Below are positions 8,476 to 16,446 of a DNA stretch of 42,456 bases, piece after piece (position 1 is the stretch's first letter; each line of letters begins with the position of its first letter). Source of the stretch: Pseudomonadota bacterium (lineage in GTDB: Bacteria > Pseudomonadota > Alphaproteobacteria > Rs-D84); the NCBI GenBank assembly GCA_023402015.1, contig JAEXCU010000006.1, positions 1 to 42,456 of the forward strand, given 5' to 3'. A program made the position numbers and the translations under genes. A model generated the notes under the pieces. That model ran no database searches and was not told the DNA's origin. It saw only the letters and a list, made by a program, of their open reading frames with translations.

Positions 8476-9942
8476 TTATTTCATAATTGGAAACAATATC
8501 ACATCGCGCAATGTCGGTTGGTCGGCAATAATGGAAAAGAATCTGTCAATGCCCAATCCCAAACCTGAAATCGGCGGCATGCCATGTTCCATCGCGCGCA
8601 AGAAATCTTCGTCCAGGTCAAATGCCTCGTCATCACCGGCGGCCTTGTTCTGGGCCTGCTGTTCAAAGGCGGCACGCTGTACAATTGGGTCAACCAATTC
8701 AGAATATGCCTTGATTAATTCAGCACCACAGACAATTAATTGGAATATATCTATGCGGCGATTGTCCGCGTCATTACGACGTGCCAATGGAATCAGATAT
8801 GCCGGATAATTATAAACAATTGCCGGTTGAATAATCTGGTCGCGAATCTTGCGCTTGAACACATAATCAACAATCGCAGGAACGGATTTCAGCGGTTCCA
8901 ATTCGTCCGCCGGGAACATACCATTATCAATCAGTTGTTTCTTTAACGCATCAGTATCTTGGAATTCCAAAATATCCACGCCCAACAATTGGTTCATGCG
9001 CGCGGTGTAATCAATTTCTTCGTATTTGCTGAAATCCAGTTTTGTGCCCTGGTATTCAATTTGCAATGTGCCGCGCAAATCCATTAATATTTTCTGGACC
9101 ATGGCCCATGAAAAATCAATATTGCGGTGATAATCCCAATATGCCGCATACCATTCCAACATGGTGAATTCTTGCAGATGCATGGCATCCATGCCTTCGT
9201 TTCGGAAATTTTTCCCCAGTTCATAAACACGGTCAAATCCGGCGGCAATTGTCTGCTTTAAAAATAATTCTGGTGCAATACGCAGGTAAAAATCCGCATC
9301 CAATGCATTGTGATGCGTAATAAACGGCCGCGCGGCGGCGCCACTGGCCACGACCTGCATGATTGGGGTTTCAACCTCTACAAATCCATTATTATTTAAA
9401 TAATCACGGATTAAACGCAACATCTGAAAGCGCATTTTCATTGTGCGACGCGTATCTTCGTTTGCGATGATATCCAAATAACGTTGACGATATCTGGTTT
9501 CCATATCGGTCAGGCCATGGAATTTTTCCGGCAATGGACGCAATGCCTTGGACAGAATGTCATATTTTGCCACGCGAACCGTTAATTCACCGGCCGTTGT
9601 ATGATACAGTTCACCAGTAATACCAATGAAATCCCCCAGGTCAACATTTGCCTTCATAAATTTATATTGTTCTTCGCCCATTTCTTCGCGGGACATAGAA
9701 AACTGAATTTCACCATCAATATCATAAATGCGCCCAAACATCAGTTTGCCCAACCAACGCAGTGCAATTACACGACCGGCCAATTTCACCGGCGTGCCGT
9801 CGGCCAATGCGCGCGCAGCGACAATTGTATGCGAACGGTCAAATTTATCTTTCCAAACGACGCCATCGCGGGCACGGATGTTTTCCGCCTTTTGCAGACG
9901 GGCGGTCAATTCATTGGTGGATATCGTTGTATTTTCTGACAT
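8476..9942 (-). CDS. lysS: Lysyl-tRNA synthetase, class II
   Basis: This enzyme charges tRNA-Lys. It has an N-terminal OB-fold anticodon-binding domain (residues 55-140), then the class II catalytic core. The core has motif 1 around VETPIMQ, motif 2 FRNEGMDAMHLQEFTMLEWYAAY and motif 3 GLGLGIDRFF near the C-terminus. The length of 488 aa is normal. The start at 9942 is chosen for AAGGA upstream; the upstream reading frame would run through the leader terminator. Many alphaproteobacteria instead use the unrelated class I LysRS, so the class II form is worth noting. The leader contains a terminator hairpin that suggests attenuation. Confidence 0.95.
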   Translation of the reverse strand: MSENTTISTNELTARLQKAENIRARDGVVWKDKFDRSHTIVAARALADGTPVKLAGRVIALRWLGKLMFGRIYDIDGEIQFSMSREEMGEEQYKFMKANVDLGDFIGITGELYHTTAGELTVRVAKYDILSKALRPLPEKFHGLTDMETRYRQRYLDIIANEDTRRTMKMRFQMLRLIRDYLNNNGFVEVETPIMQVVASGAAARPFITHHNALDADFYLRIAPELFLKQTIAAGFDRVYELGKNFRNEGMDAMHLQEFTMLEWYAAYWDYHRNIDFSWAMVQKILMDLRGTLQIEYQGTKLDFSKYEEIDYTARMNQLLGVDILEFQDTDALKKQLIDNGMFPADELEPLKSVPAIVDYVFKRKIRDQIIQPAIVYNYPAYLIPLARRNDADNRRIDIFQLIVCGAELIKAYSELVDPIVQRAAFEQQAQNKAAGDDEAFDLDEDFLRAMEHGMPPISGLGLGIDRFFSIIADQPTLRDVILFPIMK

Positions 9943-9966
9943 ATGTTGGTTCCTTTTGCACATTAC

Positions 9967-9998
9967 TGTAAAAAACGGACGCAAAAATGTGCGTCCGT
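9967..9998 (-). terminator. Terminator/attenuator in the lysS leader
   Basis: On the minus strand the 8-bp stem ACGGACGC/GCGTCCGT is followed by T6, about 25 nt upstream of the lysS start. No other minus-strand gene lies upstream, so this terminator sits inside the lysS leader. An earlier GTGTGCG (near 10014-10020) can pair with CGCACAT, which overlaps the terminator's 5' arm, giving a possible antiterminator. Confidence 0.6.
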
Positions 9999-10025
9999 CG
10001 TTAAATTTGATGGTCGCACACGCCG

Positions 10026-10031
10026 ATTATA
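10026..10031 (-). promoter_or_regulatory. Possible lysS -10 box
   Basis: A perfect TATAAT on the minus strand, preceded by an A/T-rich tract that could be an UP element, lies about 85 nt before the lysS start. The -35 is weak. Confidence 0.4.
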
Positions 10032-10147
10032 AAAATTTTTTTCCGTTAATCATTTTTTCTTTTTATTTTTACGATTTTGCCAATTGGCGACTGAAAAGTA
10101 TTATGCAGAAAAAATTATAAAAGTAAAGCGATAAATATCCACAACCA

Positions 10148-10167
10148 CGATTTCATCCCTGAAATCG
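10148..10167. promoter_or_regulatory. Palindromic site upstream of efflux operon
   Basis: CGATTTCA-TCCC-TGAAATCG is a perfect 8-bp inverted repeat with a 4-nt centre. There is no T-run beside it, so it is not a terminator. It lies 71 nt before the efflux operon start and could be an operator for a dimeric regulator; no regulator gene is adjacent. The rest of 9999-10238 is A/T-rich and shows no gene. Confidence 0.4.
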
Positions 10168-10238
10168 CATTATGAATTGATACCTGCACTATTACCCCGG
10201 TTTTGTTTGTTATATTTGTTAAAAAATTGGGGGACAAA

Positions 10239-10997
10239 ATGACAAAACGGCATAAAAGAATAAAATACATTGTTGCAATCATCGCGGTGGCGGCGATTGC
10301 AGGCGTAATAGTTGCACGATACTTTATGGCGCGGCGCCCATTTGTTTACGCGGGCACATTGGAAACGACCAAGATTGTTTTATCCGCACGCGTGGCGTCC
10401 GACGTATCTGATTTTTATGTCCAAGAAGGCGAAATGGTCACCAATGGCCAAGAATTAATGGAACTGAGTTGTGATACGTACAAAATCCTGGCGACCCAGA
10501 TTGATAAAGATTACGATCGCGCAACAACACTGTTGGACAAAGGCCACCTGTCCCAATCCGAATACGATATGATTTCGCGCACCAAACAGGACAATGACCT
10601 GAAACTAAACTGGTGTAATGTTAAATCGCCCATTGACGGCATGGTTATAACCAAATTTCGCGAAATTGGCGAAGTTGTGGGTCCTGGTTCCGCATTAATA
10701 TCCGTGGCAAATCCGTATAACATATGGGCATATTTTTATGTGCCGTATGAAATGCTGCATAAATTGCGTGTGGGGGAAAGCGTTATTGGCACCCTGCCCG
10801 AGGCCCCAAATATGACATTTCCCGGCAAAATCATAAAAATAAATGAAGAGGCCGAATTTACCCCAAAAAACGTTCAAACGCGCGAAGAACGCACACGCCT
10901 GGTTTATGGGGTCAAGGTTCAGTTCGCCAACCCGAAACTGATATTAAAATCTGGCATGACCATAGAAAGCACATTATTAAATGACCAACGAAATTAA
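10239..10997 (+). CDS. HlyD/YbhG-type membrane fusion protein
   Basis: This is the periplasmic adaptor of an ABC efflux pump. An N-terminal membrane anchor (about residues 9-30) precedes the lipoyl/barrel-sandwich halves (SARVASDVSDFYVQEGEMV, then VKSPIDGMVITKFREIGEVV). The coiled-coil hairpin between them is short. A beta-barrel region follows (VPYEMLHKLRVGESV). The protein is 252 aa. The start at 10239 is preceded by GGGGGAC, a strong Shine-Dalgarno sequence, so the 12-residue longer form is rejected. It overlaps the next gene by 17 nt, as expected for a tight operon. Confidence 0.88.
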   Translation: MTKRHKRIKYIVAIIAVAAIAGVIVARYFMARRPFVYAGTLETTKIVLSARVASDVSDFYVQEGEMVTNGQELMELSCDTYKILATQIDKDYDRATTLLDKGHLSQSEYDMISRTKQDNDLKLNWCNVKSPIDGMVITKFREIGEVVGPGSALISVANPYNIWAYFYVPYEMLHKLRVGESVIGTLPEAPNMTFPGKIIKINEEAEFTPKNVQTREERTRLVYGVKVQFANPKLILKSGMTIESTLLNDQRN

Positions 10998-11715
10998 TAT
11001 AAATATTTCTGATGTATCCAAGCGTTTCCGGGATGTTATCGCCCTGGGTGGGGTTTCTATGCAATTTCATCCGGGTGTTTTACATGGCGTAATCGGCCCG
11101 GCGGGCGCAGGAAAAACAACACTGTTTCGGTTAATGTTGGGTCTGATGAATCCAACATCAGGCGCAATTACATATTCTGTCGGGGGCGTCCCCACATCAT
11201 TTGAACAAATTCGTCATCGTGTGGCATATATGCCACAAAGCCAAAGTCTGTATAACGATTTATCTGTGGACGAACATCTGGATTTCTTTCGTCGCCTGTA
11301 CAGTATAGATGATGCGGCATTTCAGAAAAAAAGGGATGAATTATTACACCTGGCGCGATTGGATAAATTCGTGGACCGACCGGCGGGAAATTTATCAGGC
11401 GGAATGTACAAAAAACTGGGGTTGATATGCGCACTGTTGCGGTCGCCGGACATAATGTTGTTGGATGAACCCACAAATGGCGTTGACCCAATCAGTCGTC
11501 GTGAATTTTGGAATTTACTGCATCAATCCCAGCAACAGGGAATCATGATAATTATGACCACGGCATACATGGACGAAGCCGAAAGATGTGGGGATGTCGT
11601 ATTAATGGAAAACGGTCATGTTTTGGATTACGGTGAACCGCAATCATTATTGACCGCGGCGGGGACGGAAAACTTCGATGATTTTTTCCTAAAACGCGGG
11701 GGTGAAATAAAATGA
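10981..11715 (+). CDS. ABC transporter ATP-binding protein 1 (YbhF N-half-like)
   Basis: The nucleotide-binding domain has Walker A GPAGAGKTT, signature LSGGM, Walker B IMLLDEPT and D-loop NGVDP. At the H-switch position the sequence is TTAYMDEAE, with Ala in place of His, so this site may be degenerate. The protein is 244 aa. It resembles the first half of YbhF-type double ATPases, which here is a separate gene. It overlaps the second ATPase gene by 4 nt (ATGA). Confidence 0.9.
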   Translation: MTNEININISDVSKRFRDVIALGGVSMQFHPGVLHGVIGPAGAGKTTLFRLMLGLMNPTSGAITYSVGGVPTSFEQIRHRVAYMPQSQSLYNDLSVDEHLDFFRRLYSIDDAAFQKKRDELLHLARLDKFVDRPAGNLSGGMYKKLGLICALLRSPDIMLLDEPTNGVDPISRREFWNLLHQSQQQGIMIIMTTAYMDEAERCGDVVLMENGHVLDYGEPQSLLTAAGTENFDDFFLKRGGEIK

Positions 11716-12623
11716 CCGCACCAATTGTTGATGTAAAAAACCTGGATGTGAAATTCGGCGATTTCTATGCCGTGCGAAATGTTTCTTTTCGTGTTGCGCC
11801 GGGTGAAATTTTTGGATTTTTGGGCGCAAATGGTGCGGGCAAGACAACAACCATTCGTGTATTGTGTGGATTGTTGCCCGCGACAAATGGCACGGTCATA
11901 ATTGACGGGGAAACATTTATCCATGGCCGCGAAAATATTATTAAACAGCGCGTGGGATATATGTCGCAAAGATTTACTTTATACGACGGATTATCAATTG
12001 GGGAAAATTTTGATTTTGCAGCGGCACTGCGTGGATTAAATAAAACTGAATACGACACGCGGCGAACCACATTATTGGATTTTATCGGATTCCGTGAAAA
12101 ACTGAACACGGTGGTCAAAGACCTGCCGGGGGGAATAAAGCAAGAAATCGCGTTATGCGTTGCATTGCTGCACAATCCGAAAATTATATTTCTGGATGAA
12201 CCGACGGCCGGTGTCGCACCACAATCGCGAATGCGGTTTTGGTCGCTGATAAAAAAATTGGCCGGCGACGGCAAAACTGTTTTTGTAACAACCCATTACA
12301 TGGACGAGGCAGAAAATTGCAATCGTATCGCACTGATGCGGGCGGGTGAATTAATCGCAACAGATTCACCAACTGCGTTAAAACAAAAAACATTTGGCGA
12401 CACATTGTATAATTTTACGCCACGTACATCCCGTGCCAAAATGCCCCCGCGGGATATATTAGACATAATGGAACCATACGGCCGTCATTATCACATTCGG
12501 TTTCGGGACGGAATTAACGTCGCCGCACAAATTAAAAAATATAAATCAGATTACGATATCCGGAAAATATCGCCGTCCCTGGAAGACGTATTTATCAGAC
12601 TGGTAGAGGGGCAAAACAGATGA
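11712..12623 (+). CDS. ABC transporter ATP-binding protein 2 (YbhF C-half-like)
   Basis: Walker A is GANGAGKTT, the signature is the variant LPGGIKQ, and Walker B is IIFLDEPT. The D-loop is AGVAP, and the H-switch His is present (TTHYMDEAE). The extra C-terminal 70 residues beyond the ATPase core are typical of DrrA/YbhF-like proteins. It would pair with ATPase 1 as an asymmetric heterodimer powering the two ABC-2 permeases. It overlaps both neighbours by 4 nt. Confidence 0.9.
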   Translation: MTAPIVDVKNLDVKFGDFYAVRNVSFRVAPGEIFGFLGANGAGKTTTIRVLCGLLPATNGTVIIDGETFIHGRENIIKQRVGYMSQRFTLYDGLSIGENFDFAAALRGLNKTEYDTRRTTLLDFIGFREKLNTVVKDLPGGIKQEIALCVALLHNPKIIFLDEPTAGVAPQSRMRFWSLIKKLAGDGKTVFVTTHYMDEAENCNRIALMRAGELIATDSPTALKQKTFGDTLYNFTPRTSRAKMPPRDILDIMEPYGRHYHIRFRDGINVAAQIKKYKSDYDIRKISPSLEDVFIRLVEGQNR

Positions 12624-13750
12624 AATTGCAAAATTTTTCACGGAAACGCGCCGCCGCCATATTTTCCAAAGAATTTAAACACATATTTCGCGACCCGTTT
12701 ACACTGATAATGGCGTTGTTGTTGCCATTGCTGATTGTTTTAATTTTGGGTAATTCAATTGAATTTAACGTACGTGCGATAAATCTGGCATATCATGACG
12801 CAGATCGCAGTGAAAGTTCACGGCAACTGATTGATGCATTTGGCAGTTCAAATTATTTCCGCCCATATCCAATTGCAAATCCGTCCACTGGGTTTGACGA
12901 CATACTGGCCGAACGGGCGCGCGCGGTTGTTATTGTGCCACCCGGATTTGAAAAAGAAATCTTGGCCGGGCGCACGGGGGATGTTCAACTGATGCTGGAC
13001 GGGGCCGATAATTCATCAATTATGGCAATTATGAATTATCTGGCGACCATAAACCAAAATGCCCAGATGAAAATCCAGAATATTCCGAAATATATGGCAA
13101 CCAGTCCACTGACATTCAAAACACGATATTTATTTAACCCGGAACTAAATTCACGGTGGTTTTCGGTACCGGGTTTGGCGGCGGTAATTATTGCATTGGT
13201 TGCGATTATGCTGACCACACTGACCATATGCCGTGAATGGGAAAAAGGTTCTATGGAAATGCTGTTGTCCACACCGGCGACCACATTGGAAATTATTGTT
13301 GGCAAGGTTTTACCCTATGCAATTCTGAGTTTTATTGGATTTATTTTGGTTTTTATTGTGGCGCGAATGGTTTTCGGCGTTCCATTTGTGGGCAGTTATA
13401 CAATTTTAATCCTGGGGACATTGCTGTTTATTTTGGGTTATTTGGCGATGGGATTGTATATTTCTGTTTCCACACATAAACAAGAGGTCGCCATTCAATT
13501 TGCCATGATTGTTGGCCTGTTGCCGACGGTGATACTGTCGGGATTTGTATTTCCGGTGGAATATATGGGCCGCGCATATCGCGCGGTGTCAGACGTTTTT
13601 CCGGCTCGTTTTTACATTGATATAACCCGCGACCAATTTTTAAAAGGCAGTCATATAACCGACCTGTGGATTCAGTTTGCGGCCCTGGCCGCGATTGCGC
13701 TGATATTGTTAATCGCGTGTTTGACGCGTTTCAAAAGGACACTGGAATAA
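12620..13750 (+). CDS. ABC-2 type permease 1 (YbhS/YbhR-like)
   Basis: The first membrane helix is at residues 26-46, after the RDPFTLIMALLLPLLIVLILG segment. A periplasmic domain of about 130 residues follows, then five more helices from about residue 185. The motif FNPELNSRWFSVPGL precedes the second helix and is typical of the YbhS/YbhR subfamily. The protein is 376 aa. It shares a TAATG junction with the next permease gene and would form the membrane channel with it. Confidence 0.9.
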   Translation: MKLQNFSRKRAAAIFSKEFKHIFRDPFTLIMALLLPLLIVLILGNSIEFNVRAINLAYHDADRSESSRQLIDAFGSSNYFRPYPIANPSTGFDDILAERARAVVIVPPGFEKEILAGRTGDVQLMLDGADNSSIMAIMNYLATINQNAQMKIQNIPKYMATSPLTFKTRYLFNPELNSRWFSVPGLAAVIIALVAIMLTTLTICREWEKGSMEMLLSTPATTLEIIVGKVLPYAILSFIGFILVFIVARMVFGVPFVGSYTILILGTLLFILGYLAMGLYISVSTHKQEVAIQFAMIVGLLPTVILSGFVFPVEYMGRAYRAVSDVFPARFYIDITRDQFLKGSHITDLWIQFAALAAIALILLIACLTRFKRTLE

Positions 13751-14841
13751 TGAAAAGCCTGATTGGATTTTTCAAAAAAGAAATCATTGCATTGGTCCGT
13801 GATCCGGTCCTGTTGATTGCGGTTATGGTCATGCCGGCCGTACAATTAATCATTTACAGCGGCGCCATTACACTGGAAGCAAACAACCTGCGCCTGGCGG
13901 TGGATATGGCGCCCGATGACACCGCAATGTCAAAAATATACAATCATGCAATTGGTTCGGGGTGGTTTGTGCGTGCGGATGATACAACACGCGACAGTGT
14001 TTCTGTTGTGCAAAACGGTGGCGCAGATGTTGCGATTGTTGCCCCGTCAGACGGAATGACACATGACCTGATACGCGGAAATGGTGAAATTCAAATACTG
14101 ATTGATTCAATGAATATTTTAAAGGCCCAAAGTATCGAGGCATATTTGCAGGGCATCGTATTGGCGGCCGTACGTGAAATGAATTATGCCATGCCCGCGT
14201 CGCCGGTAAAATTTAATCTGCGCATTCTGTTTAACCCAGAATTAAACACAAAATGGTTTATGGTTCCGTCCCTGATTGCGGTATTGGTTTTTGTGGCATT
14301 GTTAATACTGATAACAATATCTATTACCAAGGAAAAAGAAAGCGGGACAATCGAGACACTGATATCTGCGCCCATTTCAAAATATGAAATTATTTTTGGC
14401 AAAGTGTTGCCGTACATTTTCATATCATTTTTAATTATGTTATCCATTTTGTTAATTGGTATGTTGGTATTTAAAATTCCATTCGTTGGATCTGGCGGAT
14501 TGTTTATTCTGGGATTTTTGGTCTTTTGTGTGCCGGCGGCCGGCATGGCAGTTTTATTGTCAAATTATACAAAAACACAACAACAGGCATTATTGGGCGT
14601 GGTTATTGTGGCGTTTTTGGCACTGATGCTGTCGGGGGCCATCATTCCTACGGAAAACATGCCGCGTCCATTGCAATATGTCAGTTCTGTAAATCCACTC
14701 AGTCATTATGCATATATGGTGCGCAATATTATTCTGAAAGGTTCCGATATTGCGTATTTTTGCCGTCAATGCGCATATATGCTGGTTGTGGGGGTAATCA
14801 TATGGATAATCGCCATACGGAAATTTAAAACAACATTATAA
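13750..14841 (+). CDS. ABC-2 type permease 2 (YbhS/YbhR-like)
   Basis: It has the same architecture as the preceding permease: RDPVLLIAVMVMPAVQLII forms the first helix, then a periplasmic loop, then FNPELNTKWFMVPSL and five helices. The start at 13750 overlaps the previous stop codon, and MKSLIGFFKKEIIALVRDP is the expected N-terminus. The protein is 363 aa. The two permeases are clearly paralogous. RBS AAAGGGGGT of tolC follows 4 nt after the stop. Confidence 0.9.
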   Translation: MKSLIGFFKKEIIALVRDPVLLIAVMVMPAVQLIIYSGAITLEANNLRLAVDMAPDDTAMSKIYNHAIGSGWFVRADDTTRDSVSVVQNGGADVAIVAPSDGMTHDLIRGNGEIQILIDSMNILKAQSIEAYLQGIVLAAVREMNYAMPASPVKFNLRILFNPELNTKWFMVPSLIAVLVFVALLILITISITKEKESGTIETLISAPISKYEIIFGKVLPYIFISFLIMLSILLIGMLVFKIPFVGSGGLFILGFLVFCVPAAGMAVLLSNYTKTQQQALLGVVIVAFLALMLSGAIIPTENMPRPLQYVSSVNPLSHYAYMVRNIILKGSDIAYFCRQCAYMLVVGVIIWIIAIRKFKTTL

Positions 14842-14854
14842 AGGGGGTCATAAA

Positions 14855-16129
14855 ATGAAAACATGTACATTTATTATTGCCGCGTTGATTATAATCGTGG
14901 CGCCGGGCGCACGGGCCGACATGTATTCCGCCCTGCATGCGGTATATGATTCCAACCCGGTAATATCGCAACAACGCGCCGCCGTTAATGCCGCGCGGGC
15001 AGACGTTTCATTGGCAAAAACCCAACTGCAACCGTACCTGGGCGTGGCTGCAAACACGGCGGCGGCGCGGACAAAAATTGCGTCTGAAACATTTGATTAT
15101 ACCCCAACCCAGGTCGGCGTGGAATTTCAACAAAATATATTTCAGGGATTTTCAACCATCGCGCGAATCAAGGCCGCCAAAGGTATACTGGCATCACAAA
15201 TGGCAATACTGTATGCCACCCAACAGGATGTATTTCTGGAATCAATAAATGCGTACATAAACGTTCTGTTGGCGGACGAGGTTTTAAACCTGAACCAAAA
15301 TAATCTGCGTGTATTACAGGAATATTACGATTATGTCAGTGATTTGGCAGATGTTGGCAAACTGACCCAGACAGATGTGGCCCAGGCGTCCGCCCGTCGG
15401 GAAATGGCAAAATATGGCCTGTCGGATGCCCAGGCAAAATATGAAAACAGTTTGGAAACATTTCGGCGACTGTATGGTGATACATTGGAACATTACCCGG
15501 ATATTGATTTGGACCGCGTGTCGGATTTATTCCCTGAATCCGTATTCGCGGCCGAAGAATGCGCGTTAAAACACCACCCGGCCCTGTTGGCATTACAGGC
15601 CCAAGAAGCCGCCGCCAAAGAAGACATCACAGTCGCACGGCAATCCATGATGCCGTCCATTGATGTGCGCGCCGCATCATTACAGGTAAACGATTTGCCA
15701 TATATTGACAAAGTCCGCGACAGCCGCATTGGCCTGTATTTGAAATTACCACTGTATGATCGCGGTACCGCATTTGCAAATACTGACAAAGTGCGTTTTA
15801 CCGTTGCCGGGATTCAAGACCAAATTATCAACGCCCGGCGCACAATAACGGAAAACCTGCGCCAGGCATGGAATTTGTATGAATCACAACAATCCGCCAT
15901 TAATGCCGCAAAATCCGGAATTCGTGCCAATCAAATGGCATTAAATGGAACCAAAGAAGAACAGAAAAACGGCCGGCGGACGGTTCTGGACGTGCTGAAT
16001 GCCGAACAGGAATTATTAAATACCAAGGTATCCCTGGCCCAGGCAAAATATGCCCGCATTGCGGCATTTTTTGCGGTTTTATCGGCCACTGGAAACCTGA
16101 GTGCCCAGAATTTGGGATTAACCGATTAA
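14855..16129 (+). CDS. TolC-family outer membrane efflux protein
   Basis: The signal peptide covers residues 1-21 with cleavage after ARA. Two structurally repeated halves of the outer membrane efflux protein domain follow, each starting with a helix such as ALHAVYDSNPVISQQRAAVNAARADV and containing VGVEFQQNIFQGF or IGLYLKLPLYDRG. The length of 424 aa is normal for TolC proteins. As last gene of the operon it supplies the outer membrane exit duct, so the whole tripartite pump is encoded in one transcript. Confidence 0.92.
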   Translation: MKTCTFIIAALIIIVAPGARADMYSALHAVYDSNPVISQQRAAVNAARADVSLAKTQLQPYLGVAANTAAARTKIASETFDYTPTQVGVEFQQNIFQGFSTIARIKAAKGILASQMAILYATQQDVFLESINAYINVLLADEVLNLNQNNLRVLQEYYDYVSDLADVGKLTQTDVAQASARREMAKYGLSDAQAKYENSLETFRRLYGDTLEHYPDIDLDRVSDLFPESVFAAEECALKHHPALLALQAQEAAAKEDITVARQSMMPSIDVRAASLQVNDLPYIDKVRDSRIGLYLKLPLYDRGTAFANTDKVRFTVAGIQDQIINARRTITENLRQAWNLYESQQSAINAAKSGIRANQMALNGTKEEQKNGRRTVLDVLNAEQELLNTKVSLAQAKYARIAAFFAVLSATGNLSAQNLGLTD

Positions 16130-16180
16130 AATAAAAAACACCCATCCGGGTGTTTTTATCAAACTTTGGTGCGAGCAAAG
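16130..16180. repeat. Distal copy of tRNA-Gly 3'-end + terminator repeat
   Basis: About 51 bp containing the terminator hairpin plus the last 13-17 nt of tRNA-Gly (TTTGCTCGCACCA on the minus strand) are repeated at 16245-16296 with one mismatch (C/T in the hairpin loop). The 64 bp between the copies (16181-16244) are GC-rich with two small hairpins, GGGC-TGC-GCCC and AACCC-TGC-GGGTT. Confidence 0.85.
16131..16158. terminator. Terminator after efflux operon
   Basis: The stem AACACCC-ATCC-GGGTGTT has an A-run upstream and T-run downstream. It is part of a repeated unit also present at 16248-16272. Confidence 0.8.
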
Positions 16181-16244
16181 TACTTCGGGCTGCGCCCTCG
16201 CCTCGCAACCCTGCGGGTTCTCGCCCCTTTGTTGCGAGGACCGC

Positions 16245-16296
16245 AAATAAAAAACACCCATTCGGGTGTTTTTATCAAACTTTGGTGCGAGCAAAG
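16245..16296. repeat. Proximal copy of tRNA-Gly 3'-end + terminator repeat
   Basis: This copy overlaps the functional tRNA-Gly 3' end and supplies its terminator (16248-16272). The second copy is at 16130-16180. Confidence 0.85.
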
Positions 16297-16359
16297 GGGC
16301 TCGAACCCTCGACCTCAACCTTGGCAAGGTTGCGCTCTAGCCAACTGAGCTACGCTCGC
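16283..16359 (-). tRNA. tRNA-Gly(GCC)
   Basis: A complete cloverleaf can be drawn on the minus strand. The acceptor is GCGAGCG/TGCTCGC with one G-T pair, then TA, and the D-stem is GCTC/GAGC. The anticodon stem is CAACC/GGTTG with loop TTGCCAA (anticodon GCC). The T-loop is TTCGAGC, the discriminator is A, and CCA is encoded. A short terminator follows. Its promoter seems to be TTGCAT-17-CAAAAT at 16372-16400. Confidence 0.95.
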
Positions 16360-16371
16360 ACTGCGTGGGGT

Positions 16372-16400
16372 ATTTTGACATATATTTTTTAAAAATGCAA
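16372..16400 (-). promoter_or_regulatory. Probable tRNA-Gly promoter
   Basis: On the minus strand TTGCAT (16395-16400) and CAAAAT (16372-16377) are 17 nt apart, placing the start a few nt before the tRNA. Confidence 0.45.
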
Positions 16401-16411
16401 GTGTTATTTTA

Positions 16412-16437
16412 TTGACAATATTTCTTTACAGTATACA
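16412..16437 (+). promoter_or_regulatory. Promoter of the primase-like gene
   Basis: A perfect TTGACA (16412-16417) and TATACA (16432-16437) have an unusually short 14-nt spacer. The -10 ends 9 nt before the ATG at 16447, which predicts a leaderless message. Confidence 0.5.
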
Positions 16438-16446
16438 GTGTTTGTC

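Noticed and set aside
16130..16296. CRISPR array or tandem tRNA
   Set aside because: There are only two repeat units, they contain a terminator and a tRNA 3' end, and no second complete cloverleaf can be formed.
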